Of a stretch of 64,000 nt of DNA, positions 59,592 to 64,000 are shown piece by piece. Made by a program: the position numbers and the translations under genes. A model generated the notes under the pieces. The model made no database searches. It was given only the letters and a program-made list of their open reading frames with translations, and was not told where the DNA came from. How positions within the stretch are numbered: position 1 is the stretch's first letter; every line of letters starts with the position of its first letter. The DNA is taken from assembly GCA_947471745.1 (NCBI GenBank), contig CANJKZ010000463.1:816001-880000 (forward strand), given 5' to 3'. This DNA is from Closterium sp. Naga37s-1 (taxonomy: Eukaryota; Streptophyta; Zygnematophyceae; Desmidiales; Closteriaceae).

Positions 59592-62500
59592 TTCGCGGGA
59601 CATCCCCCCGCCCCAGCAGCTCCGTGAGTGGTACACGCAGCGTCAGCGGGGTGGGGGTTTTGGTCCGTGCACCTACGTCCTTCGTTCCGGCGACCACGCG
59701 GGTGAGCAGTGTGGGGGTGCCCACCCCACCCAGCGCTGCTTTGGCCGCCTGACGGACGCTTGGCGTCAGCAGTTCCCCGAGGCTAGTGAGATTCCCCGTT
59801 GGGGAGAGCTGTCTAGGGCTGGCGTAGCTATCTTTGATCTTGACTTTGATGCTATCCTTGCTGCCATGTATGCTGTGACTATTAGTGAGGAGGGTGACTG
59901 TTACCGGTGTTTCCCGCCCGACCCGGGCATTGGTACTGCTGCGCCAGGTACTTCTGCGGCTGCTGCTCTAGGTGCCAGTGCGTCTGCACTCTCAGGTACT
60001 GGTGAGGCTGCGCTCTCAGGTACTGCTTCGGCTTCGGCCTCCCTCACCTTCACGCTTGACTCAGGAGCTTCTCGCTCCTTCTTTCGAGGCCGCACCACAC
60101 TCACGCCGCTTGGCCGGCCGGTTGCAGTCTCCCTGGCTGACCCCTCTGGGGGTCCTGTCCTCTCTCACTTCTCCACTGTCCTCCCGTGTCCGGCTGCCCC
60201 CTCGGGCACCTTGTCTGGTCTGTACCTCCCCTCGTTCTCGACGAACTTGGTGAGTGGTGCTGACCTGCAGGATGCGGGGGTTCACCAGTTTACTCCTGCG
60301 AGTCAGCGGGTGACCCACTGCTCGGACGCCCGCACAGGCCGACACCTGGCCACGTTTTCGCGTCGGCCGGGGTCGAGTCTCTACACCCTGACCACTGAGT
60401 CTCCTCCTGTCCCTGCGTCTGGCCAGGTAGCTGCGTCGGGTCAGGTGTTTGCTGCAGCGTCCAGGTCTGGTCCTGAGTCTGCCCCCTGCTCGTGTCGCCG
60501 CCTGTCTCAGGAGACTCTCCTGTGGCACCACCGTCTTGGCCACCCCTCCTTGCCTCGTCTTCGGGGCATGGCTTCCCGTGTCCTTGTCTCTGGTCTTCCC
60601 CGGTCTCTCCCTCCCCTTCCTTCGGGACCCGGACCTTCCTGTGTCCCCTGTGTCGAGGGGCGGCTCCGGGCTGCCCCTCACTCCTCCCAGTTTCCCCCGA
60701 CAGAGGCTCCTCTGCAGACGCTTCACATGGACGTGTGGGGCCCGGCCCGCGTCCGTGGGCAGGGTCACGAGCGCTACTTCCTGCTGGTGGTTGACGACTA
60801 CTCGCGTTACACCACAGTCTTCCCCTTGCGCAGCAAGGGTGATGTCACTGAGGTGTTGATCGACTGGATCCGCGCAGCTCGTCTCCAGCTCAGGAGGAGC
60901 TTCGGCTCGGACTTTCCTGTTCTGCGTCTGCACTCTGACCGAGGTGGAGAGTTCTCCTCTGGCCTTCTGCGAGCCTACTGTCGTGCACGAGGCATCCGCC
61001 AGACCTTTACGCTTCCGGACTCTCCACAGCAAAATGGGATTGCTGAGCGCCGCATTGGCATGGTCATGGACGTCGCTCGTACGTCCATGATGCATGCGGC
61101 TGCCCCCCATTTTCTGTGGCCGTTTGCGGTTCGGTACGCGGCGCATCAGATCAACCTTCACCCCAGGGTCTCCCGGCCGGAGACCTCCCCAGCTCTGCTG
61201 TGGACGGGGAAGGTCGGCGATGCGTCTGCGTTCTGTGTCTGGGGATCTCGGGCGTTTGTCCGCGACTTGTCTGCGGACAAGCTGTCCCCTCGTGCTGCTC
61301 CCTGTGTCTTCCTCGGCTTCCCCCCTGACGCCCCAGGGTGGCAGTTCTACCACCCCTCCTCTCGTCGTGTTCTGTCCTCCCAGGACGTCACGTTCGACGA
61401 GTCAGTCCCTTTCTACCGCCTCTTCCCCTACCGCACTCCTTCCCTCCCCCCGCCACCGCACTTCCTTGTGCCAGGTCCCCCCCCGGTAGACCCCCTTCCC
61501 CCTCAGGGTCCTGCCCCTTCAGGTGTGTCCCAGGTAGACGCAGTCGAGCCGGTCGAGGTTGCTGGTGACTCTGGTCCTGCTGCGGGTGCTGAGCCTGGGG
61601 GTGCTGACTCTGAGGGTGCTACGCGCGTGGGTGCTGAGCCTGGGGGTGCTGAGCCTGGGGGTGCTGAGTCTGGGGGTGCTGAGCCTGGGGGTTCTGCGAC
61701 TGGGGGTGCTGAGCCTGGGGGTGCGGAGTCTTGGGGTGCTGAGCCTGGGGGTGCTGTGACTGGGGGTGCTGAGCCAGGGGGTGCTGCGTCTGGAGCTACT
61801 GAGCCTGGAGCTGCGGAGCCTGCGGCCACTGGACCCCTTGTGGCGTCTGGCGGTGCGGGACCTGGCGGTTCTCCGGGTGCTTCGCCTCGGCGGGAGCCCC
61901 TCTCTCCACAGGAGCTGCGCGAGTGGTTTGCTCGCCGCTGGAGACGTACTGCTGGAGCTGGAGCTCCTTCGGCTGCTGAGGGTACTTGTGCCGCTGGTCC
62001 CGGAGCTGCTGGGCCCTCGGGTCCGCCTGGAGCTGGAGCTGCCGCGGGTGTTGGTGCTGAGACTGCTGCTGTCCTTCCTGGCGGTGGTCCTGCTGCGGGT
62101 GCTGCTGGTGCTGCTGGAGGTACTGGAGCTGGAGGTGCTGTTGGCGCTGGTGCTGCTGCTGAGGGTGCTGTCCCTGCTGTGTCTGGAGTCGCCGCGCGGC
62201 CTCGGCCGTACTTCGTTCCACTCCTACAGCAGGTTCTTGGTCTTTCTCCTCCTGCAGCGTGTCCACAGCCTGTTCAGTCACAGTCCCAGTTAGAGCCCGC
62301 CTCCCCACTTCCTGCTCCCTCTGCTTACACTGGTCCCACTGGAGGTCTTGCTGAGCGTCGTGAGCCTGCGTCTCGTCCTGCGTCGCCTGTTCGTGCTGCT
62401 CGCGCTAGTGGTCGCGGTTCGCGTCAGCGTCCTCCTCCTGTCCCTGGCACGCACCGGATGTCTTTGCGTCCGTCCACTGCTCCTCTGCGTGCCCCTTTGC

Positions 62501-64000
62501 CTTCTCCTCCTGAGTCCTCCCTTCCTGCACTTACCGACCCAGAGTCCGACTCTCTTCGTGCTGCTAGTCCTACTGTCACACGTCTCCTTGCTACTGTCGT
62601 CACTGACCCCTCTTTTGAGTCCACTGCTGCGTCTGCTCTTGTTGCTGAGCTCGTCGACTTTGCTGCTAGCTGTCGTCTAGACTACGCTGCCGGTCTTGTT
62701 GCTGAGTCTGCGTCTGTCTGTCCTCCGTCCGTCGGGGGTGAGTGTGCTCTTGGCACGGACGTCCTTGAGGACAGGCAGGAGGAGTTCCAGTGTCTGGCTG
62801 CTGCTTCACCTCATCTCGCGTCCGTACTACTTGCCCCTGAGGGAGACCCGGATGCACTAGACATCCCGACTCCGCGCTCTTACGCGGAGGCCGTAGAGGG
62901 TCCCTACTCCTCTCAGTGGCAGGCAGCTATGGATGCAGAGATGGCGTCCTGGAAGTCCACAGGCACCTACGTTGACGCGGTTCCCCCTCCTGGGGCGAAC
63001 ATCGTCAGTGGCATGTGGATCTTCAGGGTGAAGCGGCCGCCGGGCTCTCCACCTGTCTTCAAGGCGCGGTACGTCGCTCGTGGCTTCAGTCAGCGGCAGG
63101 GAGTTGACTACTTTCAGACTTTCTCTCCCACCCCGAAGATGACCACTCTTCGGGTGCTGCTGCACATAGCCGCTCAGCGCGACTACGAGCTCCACTCTCT
63201 TGACTTCAGCACTGCTTTCTTGCAGGGTAGCCTGCACGAGGAGATCTGGCTGCGCCGTCCACCTGGCTTCACTGGGACTTTCCCTACTGGCACCCAGTGG
63301 AGCCTCCGACGGCCAGTCTACGGTCTCCGCCAGGCACCGCGTGAGTGGCACGACACACTGAGGACTACGCTTGCGGCTCTTGGGTTTGCTCCCTCTACGG
63401 CTGACCCGTCGTTGTTTCTGCGCACCGACACTTCTTTGCCGCCGTTCTACATCCTCGTGTACGTCGACGACTTGGTCTTTGCCACAGCTGACACTGCTGG
63501 ACTAGCCTACGTGAAGTCCGAGCTACAGAAGAGACACACGTGCACAGACCTGGGTGAACTGCGCAGCTACCTTGGCTTGCAGATCACTCGGGACAGAGCA
63601 CGCCGCACCATTACCTTGACTCAGTCACACATGGTGCAGCAGGTCCTTCAGCGCTTCGGCTTCACGTACTCCTCGCCTCAGGCCACTCCTCTGTCTACTC
63701 GCCACTCGCTCTCAGCTCTGCCTTCGGATGAGTCCGTAGAGTCGAGTGGCCCGTACCCAGAGCTTGTTGGCTGCCTCATGTACCTGATGACCTGCACACG
63801 ACCTGACCTTGCATACCCTCTTAGCATTCTTGCACGCTATGTTGCTCCTGGGAGACACCGACCAGAGCACATGGCTGCAGCGAAGAGGGTGTTGCGCTAC
63901 TTGTGCAGTACGTCGGGCATGGGGCTAGTGCTTGGAGGGCGGAGTCCAGTGGTCCTCACTGGGCACGCGGACGCTTCTTGGGCTGACGACCAGGCTACGC
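58510..64000 (+). CDS. Copia gag-pol of M, open, 3' end outside the window
   Basis: Starts MATPSVLAFDAEGRAIDFEV at 58510. Key codons at 60061, 60727, 61522, 62929 and 63460 lie in the same frame and I found no stop, giving about 1830 codons. Order: Gag; poly-Gly tract; a (CAG)n poly-Gln run near 59551-59590; knuckle CTYVL..C..H..C; protease LDSGASRSFF; GAG-pre-integrase HHRLGHPS; integrase HMDVWGP, SDRGGEFSS, QNGIAERR; Gly/Ala/Glu linker (61520-62200); RT with FKARYVARGF, DFSTAFLQGSL and YVDDLVFA; RNase H with HADASWADD, where the window ends. All catalytic residues that can be checked are present. Confidence 0.92.

Larger units (their letters stand above)
57342..64000 (+). mobile_element. 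Copia element M, 5' part, running off the window
   Basis: 5' LTR, PBS, C-rich leader and an apparently uninterrupted gag-pol to the end of the window within RNase H. Left flank GTATG (57337-57341); the 3' side is not visible. Of the elements here it is the best candidate for an autonomous copy. Confidence 0.93.

Overview
The window is a eukaryotic nuclear segment, almost entirely nested Ty1/copia LTR retrotransposons around one recognisable host gene. Spliceosomal introns, LTR-element primer-binding sites of the TGGTATCAGAGC (initiator-Met tRNA) type used by plant elements, GC-rich Copia open reading frames and a probable CHG-type decay signature point to the green lineage. A streptophyte alga or another early-diverging plant is my best guess, at low confidence; no marker fixes the species.

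Layout. 1-1656: 3' end of Copia element A. 1657-3095: simple repeats and a 23-bp minisatellite. 3488-3667: a MITE-like element with TTAA flanks. 3844-7194: a six-exon gene for a THUMP-domain protein (THUMPD1/TAN1 type, tRNA acetylation adaptor). 7304-29793: a nest in which a degraded LTR (Y) contains the minus-strand Copia element Z (8463-29702). Z itself contains Copia B (11484-18804, in the Z integrase), Copia C (21438-28934, in a Z LTR) and a 345-bp miniature LTR element, TRIM-D (29270-29614, in the same Z LTR). Each insertion of this nest inside Y has a perfect 5-bp target-site duplication (TSD), and removing the inserts gives Z two LTRs of exactly 445 bp.

29782-34490: a two-exon ORF of unknown function and a degraded APE-type LINE. 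34493-44771: a chimeric, decayed Copia (G) made of two element segments joined head to tail, with unequal flanks. 45077-45422: TRIM-E. 45740-56613: Copia H, holding the non-autonomous minus-strand element J (48931-55924), which holds Copia K (49062-54610, lacking reverse transcriptase). A solo LTR, L (56370-56585), sits in the H 3' LTR. 56901-57273: TRIM-F. 57342-64000: Copia M, with an open gag-pol running off the window.

Most unusual observations: (1) three TRIM-like elements of about 350 bp in which the LTR 3' end, PBS and internal region together form a tRNA-like unit with Pol III A and B boxes at tRNA spacing; (2) a Gag zinc knuckle of form C-X13-C-X3-H-X4-C shared by the A/B/C/G/H/K/M family; (3) a strong excess of insertions into LTRs; (4) nonsense codons dominated by CAG-to-TAG and TGG-to-TAG changes in CHG context; (5) fast-changing C-rich tandem leader arrays in every family member.
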